DNA from: Ricinus communis | Lineage: Eukaryota > Streptophyta > Magnoliopsida > Malpighiales > Euphorbiaceae | Direction of reading: 5' to 3' | Length of the DNA: 64,000 nucleotides | Assembly: GCF_019578655.1 (NCBI RefSeq) | Contig: NC_063257.1 | Location: forward strand, 25,995,939 to 26,059,938 | Shown: one piece after another, positions 1 through 9,355 of the stretch | How positions within the stretch are numbered: the first letter of the stretch is position 1 | Layout: every line of letters begins with the position of its first letter | Made by a program: the position numbers and the translations under genes | The notes under the pieces: generated by a model | Database searches by the model: none | Told to the model about the DNA's origin: nothing | Seen by the model: only the letters and a program-made list of their open reading frames with translations

Positions 1-1
1 G

Positions 2-898
2 GACCCTTTCTTGTTTAGAGTTTGTATAGATAAGGTTATTCGATGATGTGTACCTAGGGAGGAGATCCTCCAGATTTTGAGGCATTACCATGAAGGACCA
101 ACGAAAGATCATCAAGTTGTAAATCACACAGCTAAGAAGGTGCTAAACTCTAGATTCGACTGGCCGATGATCTTTAGGGATGTTAGAGCATTTGTTCAGG
201 TTTGTGATGCATGCCAAAGATTAAGTAACATATCTACTCGTGATGAGATGCCCTAAACGACCATTCAAGCTATTGAGATTTTCGATGTTTAGGGCATTGA
301 CTTTAAGGGATCCTTTCCTTCTTCCTATGGTAATAAATACATCTTGGTTGCCATTGAGTACTTTTCTAAGTGGCCTGAAGCGCAAGCTTTTCTAACTGAT
401 GATGCTAGGGTAGTTACGAGTTTCCTCAAAAGACTGTTTGCTAGGTTCGCGACACCTATGGCTCTTATTAGTGACAGGGGGACTCATTTTTGTAATGCCT
501 AGTTAGAAAAGGTGATTAAACCCTATGGTGTATCACATAGGTTTTCTACACCCTATCACCCACAAACCAGTGGGCAAGTGGAGGTTATTAATAGGGGTTT
601 GAAACAGAGTTTAGAGAAAATTGTTGGAGTGAGTAGGAAGGATTGGGCAGAGATGCTAGATGATGCCTTGTGGACATTTAGGACAGCTTATCGTACTTCA
701 ACTGGTTTCACACCATATAGGCTAGTTTATGGGATAGCGTGCCATTTGCCTGTTGAACTTGAGCATAAAGCATTGTGGGCTTTGAAAACTTGCAATTTTG
801 ATATTGTTGATGCAGATAAACATAGACGGTGGTAGTTTAACGAGTTGGATGAGTGGCGTAGCCAAGCATGTGGCAACTTCTCAATCTACAAGGAGCAT
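2..898 (+). pseudogene. Integrase (zinc-binding and catalytic core), retrotransposon pol, inactivated
   Basis: Reading from base 2, one frame gives the RNase H-integrase junction (DPFLFRVC), a zinc-binding region ending in CDACQR (His residues near 83-127, Cys pair near 210-220), then the DDE catalytic core. The first catalytic Asp is in GIDFKG (codon 299-301), the second in ISDRGTHF (about 470), and the third residue, Glu, in TSGQVEV (581-583). Further on, [15 protein letters not shown] and FNELDEWR are typical of Athila-like integrases. The frame itself is intact but carries five stops: TGA at 44 and TAA/TAG at 254, 290, 500 and 833. Each can be explained by a single C-to-T or G-to-A transition. 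The gene breaks at 898 because of an insertion and resumes at 2046. The role in a live element would be integration of cDNA; this copy cannot encode it. Confidence 0.9.
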
Positions 899-1100
899 TG
901 ATGCGTTACCCTCTTGAAAGGCTTGCTTGAATCATATCTAGATAGGACGTGTGCCGAAGCTTCCCTTGTTAACGCCTACGGCAGCCTTGAAAAGTAGGGA
1001 AGGAAGTCATGTTCTCGGCCTTGGAAAGGAGGCAGCTCAATTCCTTAATTTTTTGCTGATGAATATCAAACTCAATTAAAGATAAAAAAAAAACAAGAGC

Positions 1101-1361
1101 GTCGGTAGATGTGAGGCCTACGGCTTCCACTAAATTAAGAATGAAATTAGGGACAACCCCTCTAATTCTCAATTCAGAAATTGAAGAATGTTGCCGTAGA
1201 AGAAGTGGACACAATCCCACATAATTAGCCAAGGACGTTGGTAGATGTGAGGCCTACGGCCTCCATTAAATTAAGGATGAAAATGGGGACAGCCCCACTA
1301 ACTCACAATTCATAAATTGAAGATTGTTGTCGTAGATGCAGTGGACACAATCCCACTTAAT
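1101..1361. repeat. Tandem duplication (two copies, 136-bp offset) inside the insertion
   Basis: Two copies of about 125 bp (1101-1226 and 1237-1361) share GGTAGATGTGAGGCCTACGG at the start and GTGGACACAATCCCAC near the end, with scattered substitutions between. The duplication lies wholly inside the TG...CA insertion, so it is a property of that element, not of the surrounding integrase. Confidence 0.85.
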
Positions 1362-1828
1362 TTGTAGATGATAGTGGACTATCATAAATAGGAAGAAGAT
1401 GTACCAAAGATGACGTCGGAAGAAAGGTAATCAAATTCCATTAATTTGATAACCCGATCCCCATTTTTGTTTTCAATTCAGCAATTTAAAGATCAATCAC
1501 TTTGTAAAGGGAAATGGGACAAAAGCAATTAATGATGATGGATATAAACTCCAACAAGCATGAAGATTAAAGCAATGAAATTGTTTGGTTTTAGGATCGG
1601 CACAAATGAAGATTAAAGTGAGGCGGCGTCGAAGACAAGGGAGGAGTCCAAAACTCTCTCAAATCCCTTGTTTTTAAATTCAACGTGTGTTCCAACAAAA
1701 CTAATATCCCATATATATTTGGGAACCCTAAACCTAGATTTCTAATAAAGGAAAACAAGGTAAATAAATACAAGCAAATAAAAATAAAAACAAATAGCAA
1801 TATAAACCCAAAGATGAAACTTTAAGTT

Positions 1829-2045
1829 TTAGGAAGTCTCTTCACGCCAAGTAGACAATGATAAAATCTTGAAGGTGGGTGTGGAAATTAAGGATGCTCC
1901 ATTCCTTGCAAAGGCCTTAGCGACAATGCTCGAAGTGGCTTGGGTAATAGCTTTGGCTCGAGCCCTCATGATAGGTCCGTTTGAGTAAACGCTCAACATA
2001 GCTTCCTCTTGTGCCTCCGTCAATGTCAATGGTGGAACTACATCA
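1829..2045 (-). pseudogene. Short polyprotein-tail-like fragment
   Basis: On the minus strand this part of the insertion reads through about 70 codons without a stop. It includes GPIMRARAKAI, which resembles the basic RSRAK/RARAK tail found near the C-terminus of some plant Ty3/gypsy polyproteins. No catalytic motif is present. The first residues of the open frame come from the flanking integrase gene, so it has no start of its own. It may be a scrap of a polyprotein end retained in the LTR, or chance similarity. Confidence 0.3.
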
Positions 2046-2290
2046 AGCATACCAAGAAGTGGCATGACAAGAGGCTAAGGAGCACCAAGGAGTTCCAAGT
2101 TGGGGATAGTGTGTTATTGTATGACTCACGACTTCGACTCTTTCATGGGAAGCTAGAGAGCCATTGGTCAAGACCATTCGCCATCCATCCAGAGAAGGGA
2201 AACTTCAAGGTCAATGGGCATAGGTTGAAGCATTATTATGGTGATTCATTGGAACTCGAGAAGCGAGTCAACCTTGTATTGTATCAATAA
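2046..2290 (+). pseudogene. Integrase C-terminal domain (continuation after the insertion)
   Basis: After the insertion, integrase resumes with TKKWHDKRL and STKEFQVGDSVLLYDSRLRL, then FHGKLESHWSRPF. This is the usual C-terminal DNA-binding (GPY/F-like) domain of plant Ty3/gypsy integrases. It ends with VNLVLYQ and a TAA at 2288-2290. The same domain occurs in the opposite direction at about 15590-15907, with recognisable sequence identity. The segment has no stop of its own but is separated from the catalytic core by the 1,147-bp insert. Confidence 0.88.
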
Positions 2291-2881
2291 GAGTAGCTCA
2301 AGCGTTATGAATCCAGCTAAATGACTCGACATAAAAAAAGAAGCACTTTTGGGGGGCACCCTAACTTATATTTTATATTTTTGACATTTTGATCATTGAT
2401 TTTAGAACATTTTCTTAGTTGTAGTCTTCATTTTCATTTAATTGTTGAGTTTTATATGCCATTTGTATGTTCTGAGATATGTGGAAGGTAACTTGGATGT
2501 TTGACTATTGGAAATTACAGAAAACTGCATGTGAAAAGTGCTAGAAATGAATTTTAGGTTTCGACTCGGTCTTGGCATTTCAGCATGCCCCGTGAGCACA
2601 CCCGTGCTTATCAACACAGGTGTGTTATGAGCAACCAAACTATGTTGAGAGAAAAATTAGACTTCAACACGTTTTCTGAGAGTGACACGGGCTGTGAACA
2701 TGTCCGTGTCACATAACACGCCCGTGTTGAGGGCACCCACACCGTGCTAACAAAGAAAAAATTCAGTACAGTTTCTCTAACTTACACGTGGTGTAAGACT
2801 GCACGTGCTGATCATCACGGCCTAAAACCAAACTGTGTGAGCTAGCACAGCCTGGAACACGGGCATGTTGAAATCAGCGCC
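2291..2881 (+). other. Post-integrase noncoding spacer with CACGGGCGTG-type palindromes
   Basis: This gene-free stretch follows the integrase stop. It contains a conserved block (AAAAAAAGAAGCACTTTT then GGGGGGCACCC, 2333-2362). From about 2570 to 2880 there are many short GC-rich dyads of the ACACGGGCGTGTT type. The same spacer appears reversed at 15208-15560 and, for the first block, in the nested element near 11975-12000. It lies just upstream of a TATA box, so it probably acted as the upstream part of an internal promoter. No ORF here looks real. Confidence 0.6.
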
Positions 2882-2889
2882 TATATAAG
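2882..2889 (+). promoter_or_regulatory. Internal TATA box for the 3' ORF transcript
   Basis: TATATAAG follows the GC-palindrome spacer. A matching TATA box lies at the equivalent place in the reversed copy (15199-15207). About 110 bp downstream, both copies have a good splice donor. This suggests a promoter inside the element that transcribed the 3' ORF separately from gag-pol. That function is an inference; only the motif and its conservation are visible. Confidence 0.5.
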
Positions 2890-3186
2890 CCGCGTCATAT
2901 CACAGGTTCAAAAATTTTCACTCTTTTCTCTTTTCGCTCATATAGGCTGATATCCTCTCCCTATTTTCCTTCAATTTTCAAGTGGTTTCCGGCAAATCAA
3001 GTAAGCTTCTTCCCTTAACTTTTTTTAATACTCCATTTTGGTATATGATTCTACTCTTTTCTTGAATTTCTTTAGTTAGTTGTTTCTTATTTTCATCAAT
3101 CTCCTTGTTAATCTTCGTATTTCGTTAAATTCGTCAATTTTCTTAAATTCTATAATTTTTTGTATTGTTTCTTATTGTCATCAATC
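2890..3186 (+). other. Leader with 5' splice site of the 3' ORF
   Basis: The sequence after the TATA box is pyrimidine-rich and contains CAA|GTAAGC, with the donor GT at 3001. The reversed copy has CAA|GTAAGT at the matching place. The rest of the intron is shortened here. The motif TGTTTCTTATT.TCATCAATCTC occurs twice (about 3082 and 3166), and the second copy runs directly into the middle of the 3' ORF, so an internal deletion removed the acceptor and the ORF start. Confidence 0.5.
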
Positions 3187-3490
3187 TCTGGCTCCTGCAC
3201 GACATAGACTTTTACAGTTTCAGAGCCCCACTCACGAGGCTCGTTACCAGCAGCTACTGTATAGATAGTTAGGCTGTAGGAGATGTATAGACTGCAGACA
3301 TTAGAGACAGTTGGCCTAGCTGCTGAGATTCGAGAGGTACTTCAGACTCCACCTTTTGAGGCCTTTTTCAGCATTGTAGAGCCCACTTATAGAGAACTCA
3401 CAATTGAGTTCGCCTACACTTTCTTCCTTCAAACGCAGATCAGGGACTGGTTTCAACCAGAGGCCATTTCATTTCGGTTTGACATCTGCT
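3186..3490 (+). pseudogene. 3' ORF ('putative plant transposon protein', Athila ORF1-like), fragment
   Basis: The frame reads FQSPTHEARYQQLLYR, two stops, then QTLETVGLAAEIREVLQT, PPFEAFFSIVEPTYREL and AISFRF. This is the N-terminal part of a domain common in Athila-like elements and annotated as a putative plant transposon protein. Its function is unknown. The homologous protein is present on the minus strand at 9274-7856, where it is longer. Here the start is lost by a deletion near 3186 and the C-terminal part is lost at the inversion junction near 3490. The longer open frame after 3490 is not homologous and reads antisense to pol. Confidence 0.7.
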
Positions 3491-3494
3491 GCGA

Positions 3495-3785
3495 TTATCT
3501 GCTGCGATTATGGGTCCTTAGAATATCAGCAGTCCTCCAAGCAGCCGCTTTTTGGTACTTCCTTCGAGTGGGCAATGTCCTTTTCCTCACCTCGGTTGTT
3601 AAGTCTGTTGCTGGAATGACAGGCAGCCTGTTATCCTCATCCATATGGGCATAGTCAAGACGATATGGAAGCTCTTTCCAACCGACAACCAGTGATTCCT
3701 CAAGTGATGGCCTCAACTTCTGCAAACCTATCCTGTCAATCATGGTAAACTCATCAGTATTTCCGTTTGGCTCATTTGCTAACAT
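3495..3785 (-). pseudogene. Protease-reverse transcriptase linker of pol, truncated
   Basis: The minus frame reads MLANEPNGNTDEF, then KELPYRLDYAHMDEDNRLPV and AAAWRTADI. This is the usual stretch between protease and reverse transcriptase in Athila-like pol, ending where the RT domain would start. It is in the same frame as the protease upstream, separated only by one TAA (3795-3797). No RT catalytic motif follows, because the element is cut near 3490-3510 and joins a fragment in the opposite orientation. A small direct repeat (ATCTGCTGCGATT twice) lies at the joint. Confidence 0.75.
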
Positions 3786-3794
3786 AAATTCAAG

Positions 3795-4409
3795 TTACTC
3801 CAACACTTCCTCATTTGACAGCTCATGCTTTTCTCCTCTTGGCAAAGTGACATGTAGAGGGTCTTCAACTAACACTTCCTGCAAATGTGTCTCAATATCA
3901 TCGCCAATTACATTAACAGCATACACAACATTATTATAATCTAGAGACTCGCTTATGGGATTATGCAAGTCAAAGGTGACAGTCTCATCCCCTATCCTAA
4001 GTTTCAACTTTCCATCACAAATATCAATCATTGCCCTAGATGTTGCAAGAAAAGGTCTTCCTAGAATTAAGGGTACACTACTCTCACTGTCCATGTCTAA
4101 GATCACAAAATTGACAGGAAATATAAATTTATTTACTTTTACTAGCACATCCTCTACAATACCCATAGGATACTTAATAGATCTTTCAGCTAATTGTATA
4201 CTCAACCTAGTGGGTTTGGTCTCTCCCAGCCCTAATTTTACAAACAGGCTGTACGGTATTACATTAATTCCAACCCCTAAATCAACTGAGGCATCATTGG
4301 TAGATAAGTTGCCTATAATATAAGGAATAGTAAAACTCCCTCGATCATGTTGCTTTTCCGGTAGCTTGTCTAGAAAATTGCCGAACATTCCTCGTTTAAC
4401 GTCACGCAT
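3795..4409 (-). pseudogene. Retroviral-type aspartic protease, retrotransposon
   Basis: This is an open frame of about 204 codons. The catalytic motif is DLGVGINVIP, with the active Asp near residue 43; Athila-like proteases normally have DLG rather than the DTG/DSG of other families. The flap-side region includes LGLGETKPTRLSIQLAERS. The second conserved motif, ILGRPFLATSRAMID, lies near residue 117. The protein would cleave the Gag-Pol polyprotein. Gag overlaps its beginning in another frame: a one-base shift near 4385-4400 separates ECSAIF of gag from LDKLPEKQ here. A natural programmed shift is possible, but other members read through, so a mutation is more likely. Confidence 0.85.
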
Positions 4410-4819
4410 GCCGAGTCCTCAAACTTCCTCTTCTTGCTAATCTCCTTTAAGAACTTTGCATATCGAGGCATCTGCAAAATAACTTCAACAAAAGGTAAAT
4501 TTATATGCAGTTGTTTAAAAATGTCTAGGAATTTACCAAACTGCTGCTCGACTTGCGCCTGCTTTAATCTAGCAGGGTACGGGATTTTGGGCTGGTATTT
4601 CCTCAATGGAACCTCCTTTGCCTCTTCCTTCTCTAGTTCCTTTGCCTTGGTAGCTTCAACTTTCTTGCTTGAATCTACCTGCACATCATCATTAGTGTTA
4701 GAAATAGAAGAAGGATCAGGAATAAATTTACCTGACCGCAACATGATTGCATTCACATGCTCCCTCGGGTTGGGCTCTGTAGTGCTGGGGAGCGCTCCTT
4801 GTTGCCTCTCAGACAACAT
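4370..4819 (-). pseudogene. Gag C-terminal region
   Basis: The frame reads EHVNAIMLRSGK, a Lys/Glu-rich stretch, then FLDIFKQLHINLPFVEVILQ, MPRYAKFLKEI and TLNEECSAIF. These are typical of the Gag-to-protease region of Athila-like elements. About 149 codons are open. It lies downstream of the zinc-knuckle part (5371-5027), with the frame interrupted between them by a stop and frame change. It leads into protease with a shift at about 4390. Confidence 0.8.
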
Positions 4820-5400
4820 CTTAGAAATCTGCCCAATCTAACTCTCCAAGTTCTGAATGGACGCCTGCTGATTTCTAAAAGCACTATCGGTCTGCCAGAA
4901 CCTCGTCTCAATAAACGTGACAAACTTCATCATCAGCTCCTCTAACTTACATTTCTTCTCGGGTGGTGGAGGAAGTTGTGATGGTCCAGCCTGCTGCTGC
5001 TACTATGGTTGCTACTGATGCAGTCTCTAAAAGCCTGATGGACCATGGGCGTTGTTGTTTCTCCAACCGAAGTTCGAATGATTACGCCACCTTGGGCTGT
5101 AAGTGTTGTTGTGCGGGTTCTCTTGCTGCCTCGGGCCATTACCCATATAATCTACCTGCTCAAGGTTAGTGGATAAACCAGAAGAGGAAGAAGGAATAGA
5201 AGTACTAGCAAACAAACCTCCCATATTACAGTTCGCACTGAAATGTAGGCCACTGCAAAAATCATAGCTGCTCTGAGCTACATGGATGGGCATCTGGAGC
5301 TGGTCGATCTTCTTAGCAAATAGCTCCACCTGAGTTGCCAAGGCTGCTGTAGAATCTAACTGATTGACCACTCCCTGCTTGACTGGCCGACTCCTAGAGG
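4820..5400 (-). pseudogene. Gag central region with degenerate zinc knuckle
   Basis: The open part (5371-5027) reads LDSTAALATQVELFAKKIDQ, then YDFCSGLHFSANC, then LEQVDYMGN. The zinc knuckle should be C-x2-C-x4-H-x4-C; here the first Cys is Tyr, so metal binding would be impaired. A proline- and Asn-rich stretch follows, as in relatives. Between 5027 and 4820 homology continues in other frames but is broken. The product would bind RNA in the virus-like particle; this copy is defective. Confidence 0.75.
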
Positions 5401-6092
5401 ATTGCCACTAGTAGTTGTTCATGGCCATCTCCTTTATCAAATTTTGTGCTTGCTCCACCGTCTTACTGTTTAGGGCCCCACCTACTGCAGCGTCTACTAG
5501 AAGGTCTAGACCTGAATCCATACTGGTAGTCCGTGGTGCGGGGAACACCAGAGCAAATCTTTGTACCTCTCCCAAGCATCGTACATGCTCTCGTCATTGA
5601 ACTGCACAAAAGAAGATATATCATTTCTCAATTTAGCAGTTTTAGTATGACGAAAGTACTAATATAAAAAAAATTATCCAACGATCTCCTTGTCGTAATA
5701 CTATTGGTTGGGAGTGACTGTAACCATCTTTTCGCTCGGTCCCTCAGAGAAAAAGGAAAAGGAAATAACCTCAACCGAATGGCATCATCAATTGTTCCAT
5801 TTATCTTGAAGGTGTCGCAGATCTCTAAGAAGTTAGCGGTGTGAGCGTTTAAGTCCTCACTTGGCAGTCCCCCAAATTATAAACTATTTTGGACCATCTA
5901 TATCATGTTTGGCTTTATTTTAAAGTTGTTGGCCGACACAGGTGGTCGCAATATACTCATCTGTGTCCCCTCAAGAGAAGGTCTAGCAAACTCGTACATT
6001 GTCCTGGCTTCATCCGTAGCCCGGTTGTTGTCTCCCATCCCTGCTGGTCTATTCACAGGGGCTTCAAACTCTATTCGCGCCTCCACTTCAAT
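5400..6092 (-). pseudogene. Gag N-terminal and capsid region, frameshifted
   Basis: Starting at about 6086 (GTG), the minus strand reads EARIEFEAPVNRPAGMGDNN, then SANNFKIKPNMI and a stop. Homology then continues in pieces: FGGLPSEDLNAHTANFLEIC, DAIRLRLF, and further down LRNDIS and WERYKDLL. These are the standard Gag landmarks of Athila-like elements. Several stops and frameshifts break the frame between 5900 and 5400. The N-terminus is fused directly to LTR sequence at about 6092, with no leader or primer-binding site. A related gag fragment at 27694-28165 keeps the normal leader. Confidence 0.75.
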
Positions 6093-6723
6093 TCTAGTTA
6101 CTCATACTAATAAGCAACACGAAGTAAAGAACAAATTCAGAAAAGTAAATTGAAAGCATGTACACCCTTCTTCTTCAAGTTGGATGAAAAACCTTAAATT
6201 CCCAATTCTGAATGATGAACCATAAATTGCCTCTTGAATGCCTCCAAATCTACTCTTGATCTTCAATTTGATGTTAAAACCAATGTAAACCTTTCTTCAA
6301 TAGATGAAATAGTCTCCTTAAGTCGAATATTAAAGTCTGGAAAAGGATGGCTTATGCATGTATGTGTGAAATCCAGTCAGAAAGTCGAACACTCGCTGGT
6401 GCTGAGCCACCACGGGCCGTGGTGGAGGCCTTGTTGGCCTCAGAAACCATACTAAAATAGTACTCTTGAGGTTCAAGTGTTGATGGTTTAGCATGGCTAG
6501 AGTCCAAGTTGTGCGCAACCTTGGAATGCTAGTCCTTGCTCAATTTTGATGGATTATGGTTCGCAATTGTGCGTATTTCCCTCGATTACTGATAATGTTC
6601 ATCGATAATCACCTGAAACATGAAAGGAAGCAAAATACAGGTGATTCTGGCATAAAACAAGATAACTATGCACAAAAATATAAGTAATTGGGCATATAAA
6701 CATGTATAAAATGATGCACATCA
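6093..6723 (-). mobile_element. Partial LTR (U3 side), fused to gag
   Basis: The segment matches the right-hand part of the LTRs at 28416-29893 and 45625-47092, from AGTTACTCATACTAATAAGC to the terminal CACATCA at 6717-6723. Read on the minus strand it starts TGATGTGCATC, the LTR start. The R/U5 side, the PBS and the gag leader are missing. A second deletion near 6390 removes the stretch that holds the TATA box in the other LTRs. The LTR serves as the 3' LTR of the element upstream on the minus strand and adjoins gag downstream. Confidence 0.75.
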
Positions 6724-7758
6724 GCAAATAATCAAATATCACAATCAAAGGGTCTTCATAACGGTTGTAATGGGGCTTAGGTTTAGGTATGCAAATTTGG
6801 AAGTGAGGTGTAAATAATTTTTGGACTTTTGTAATGCCTTTACCCACAATTCAGCTAAAAAAGGACTAAAACAAGATGCTAAAAAAGTGAAAAATGAATG
6901 AACACTCAATAAAGAACTGTTTGTTTTGTTCGTTTTTCTTTTTTTGAAGAAGAAACAATAGAATAGAATTACTTTGGATTGAAGGGAGCATCTAAACCAA
7001 ATTTGTAAAGGATTAGTGAATTTAAAGTACAAATAAAACTAGGATTTTATCCAACAACTCAATGACCACATTGCAAAAATTCCAAAAATAGGGTGGAGAT
7101 TGTTAAATGAAAGGCTTAACAAAGTGTGATGATAAAGCAAAATGGTAAGAATGAAGAAAGTGGATAAGCTTAAACTTGGCTAACTAATAGAAAGTATTCA
7201 CAGGTTAGCTTTTGGCTACAATGGTGAATCCTAAGTGCCCTTATCATTTCATAACATTTGATTGTTCATGTGACTTCAACAAGCATTACCGAGCAAGTTC
7301 TAGAAATAAGAAGAATACAATGCACACTTAAACAAGAAAAAATAGGAGCATTTATGATGTATGCTCAATTAAGTTCAAGAACTCACAATTCAAGTGTGTA
7401 CATTTGCATAAGGTATCCAAATACCATCAATCAAATCATCATTTAACCAATTCATACACAAAACACAATAACTAATCAAATTCAAATTCGCTAACTTCAG
7501 GAATGGTCAAGTAACACTAGTTTAACCCAGCCACTATGATAAACTAAAAATTGCTCAATATTTCTCCTAAAGCAACAAACAACAAGGAAAAATCTCATGC
7601 TCATAATCGTAACCATCAAGCTTTCAAAGATAAACAAAAAGCTAATAAACATCCTAAATGTCCTAAATATATACATCATCAATAATACAATACATAACAA
7701 TCGGAAAACATAAGAAAAAGAAAAGCCAAAACAATGGCTTACCCACCCCACACTTGAA
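6724..7758 (-). other. Noncoding 3' internal region of the minus-strand element
   Basis: About 1 kb without a credible gene lies between the 3' ORF and the LTR. It aligns by eye with 10780-11710 of the nested element: shared blocks include GGTTGTAATGGGG, TTTGGATTGAAG, ATTACCGAGCAAGTTCTA and CCCACCCCACACTTGAAGG. It is A/T-rich with poly-T tracts. No clear polypurine tract precedes the LTR at 6723, which suggests a local deletion there. Confidence 0.6.
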
Positions 7759-7771
7759 GGACACACTGTCC
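7759..7771. other. Conserved perfect dyad GGACA-CAC-TGTCC
   Basis: A 5-bp perfect inverted repeat with a 3-bp loop follows CACACTTGAA just past the end of the 3' ORF. The identical sequence occurs at 11709-11721 in the nested element, in an otherwise diverged surrounding. Conservation between two different elements suggests a functional RNA or DNA signal, but none is known to me for this position. Confidence 0.5.
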
Positions 7772-7855
7772 GCAATCTATAAAGGATTTGGGAAGCAACA
7801 TAATAAATACAAAATGGAAAAGAGATAAATACGAAGAGATACTGCCCTACTCATC

Positions 7856-9274
7856 CTACTCGGCTGGTGGCAGTGGTAGAGGTGGTGCTGCTGGAGGAGG
7901 TGCATCATCAACTGCTGGAGGTGGAGAATACTCGTCAAAGTTAACAAAGTCAAAATCATCCATCCTATTCTGCTGTAAGGCTGCGTTTATCATGTCCCCC
8001 TGGGCCAATTGCCTCTGTAGCAAATCTAGAATCTGCCTTTGCATAGCATCAGAATGCTAGAACTACGCTCTAATCTCCTGCTCGAACCTATCAAACATGT
8101 CTGTGTGCTATTGCTGCATGTCGGTGATCCGATCAAATCTCACAGTCAACTCATCAATCTACACACTAGATGGTCGAGGAGCTGATGAGGATGAAGGTCG
8201 GGAGGAGCTAAGAATATCTGCAGGTCTAAGGTGCTCCCCCTGCTCCTCCCGAGTTGCCCGGGCTATCAACCAAATAAGTCTGTCCTCTGGCCCCAAGGGC
8301 TCTATCCTTCGGGTGATCATCCTCATCTACTGCATAGTAGAGAGGCCAGCAGGGGGCATCTTGCTAACAAGCGTCAACTCATCTCGCAGAGCTCTATCTA
8401 GTAGCTCCATCATCCTAGCAACCTTGGTCACATAGGGTCCGAAACAGATAAAAGTCTTCTTTGGGTCCCTAGTAACAGTCTTGCACTTCTTGGCTAACAC
8501 ATACCCCATGTTCACCCTCCTCCTCTGATATAGGGCCCATAGAGAATACGTCAGGCTGGGTGACCACTCCAAAACTATCCCCTCGCCTTGTCAATGTATA
8601 TGCGAGCAGGCAATGAAGATATCGCAGACTATCAGAGAGGCTGGACACCTTGAACTTGCTCGGGTAGTAAGGCTCGTCCCCCTCTGAGATAGTCTCCTAG
8701 GCGTTATCAAAAGAAACTTTCGGGTTATATAATGAACCTCTGAAATCATCTGACCCAATGGTTGCCTGGTCATAGAGGTCAGGTGCAACACCAAACTAGG
8801 GAATACTCATCATGCAAGTCTGCCCCCCTAACTGAAACGAAATGGCCTCTGGCTGAGACCAGTCCCTGATCTGCGTCTGAAGAAAGAAAGTGGAAGCAAA
8901 CTCAAGTATGAGCTCCCTATAAGTGAGCTCCACAACACCGAAGAAGGCCTCAAAAGGTGGAGTTTAAAGTAACTCTGAACCTTAGTAGCTAGGCCAATTG
9001 TCTCCAATGCCTGCTAGTCGATGCATCTCCCACAGCCTAACTGCCTGTACTGCAGCAGCTGGTAACGAGCCTCGTGAGTGGGGCTCTGAAACTATAAAAG
9101 TATATATCATACGGGAGCTGGAACTTAAGCTGGAGCTCTAGAGGCAAGTGGACGAGGTGCAGGTGCTCGTGGTGGAGGCGGTGCAGGTGCAGGTGATTGA
9201 GGCTAGTCAGGATGGTCTAAATGCCTTCTCTTGGAGACACCTACCTTCCAAGGTCTCTCACGCTGCTCAGACAT
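7856..9274 (-). pseudogene. 3' ORF ('putative plant transposon protein', Athila ORF1-like), near full length but broken
   Basis: Translation would start at ATG 9274-9272 with MSEQRERPWKVGV, directly after a splice acceptor (TTTTCATGCAG|GTACT). A Pro-rich stretch (SPAPAPPPPRAPAP) follows, then FQSPTHEARYQLLQYRQ and LETIGLA, homologous to the forward copy at 3186-3490. Further on come YNPKVSFDN, YYPSKFKVSSLSDSL, a GVVTQPDV-type segment and RRRVNMGYVLAKK. It ends in an acidic and Pro-rich tail, FDEYSPPPAVDDAPPP, at 7856. Several stops and at least two frameshifts break it. It occupies the position of an env-like ORF (after integrase, before the 3' LTR), but the sequence matches the plant-transposon-protein domain rather than an envelope. 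Its role is unknown. Confidence 0.7.
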
Positions 9275-9355
9275 AGTACCTGCATGAAAATTGATCAAAA
9301 CTTTCACCAAAATAGTAATTCTTGCACCAAAGAGACAATCATTACAATAACAACA

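Larger units (their letters stand above)
899..2045. mobile_element. Solo-LTR-like insertion inside integrase, 5-bp target duplication
   Basis: The 1,147-bp insert begins TGATG and ends CATCA. It is flanked on both sides by AGCAT (894-898 and 2046-2050). Removing the insert and one AGCAT rejoins the integrase reading frame (SIYKEH followed by TKKWHDKR). TG...CA ends plus a 5-bp target duplication are the signature of LTR-element integration, so a solo LTR is the simplest reading. It shows no obvious similarity to the other LTRs in the window. A small TIR transposon is less likely because of the 5-bp duplication. Orientation is uncertain because both ends read TGATG inward. It contains a 136-bp-offset tandem duplication and a minus-strand stretch resembling a polyprotein tail. 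Confidence 0.7.
1..3490 (+). mobile_element. Athila-like Ty3/gypsy retrotransposon fragment, integrase to 3' ORF, forward copy
   Basis: This is a forward-oriented, truncated copy of an Athila-like LTR retrotransposon. In order it holds the end of the RNase H-integrase junction, integrase, a noncoding spacer, an internal TATA box, a leader with splice donor, and the beginning of the 3' ORF. The left end is cut by the window edge. The right end stops abruptly near 3490, where minus-strand pol sequence begins. The same segment order occurs on the minus strand at 15978-7856, so the two copies belong to one family. The copy is dead: integrase carries five in-frame stops and a 1.1-kb insertion, and the 3' ORF has lost its start. 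Family assignment rests on integrase, on the gag and protease of the companion copy, and on the tRNA-Asp primer sites of related LTRs nearby. Confidence 0.8.

Noticed and set aside
899..2045. MITE or TIR transposon
   Set aside because: Only five bases are inverted at the ends and the duplication is 5 bp, which fits TG...CA LTR integration better than hAT (8 bp), Mutator (about 9 bp) or CACTA (3 bp).
3955..4841. Forward open frames over gag and protease
   Set aside because: They are antisense shadows of the minus-strand gag and protease frames, which have clear family motifs.
8097..8435. Forward open frame in the 3' ORF region
   Set aside because: It is antisense to the recognisable plant-transposon-protein pseudogene and has no domain of its own.
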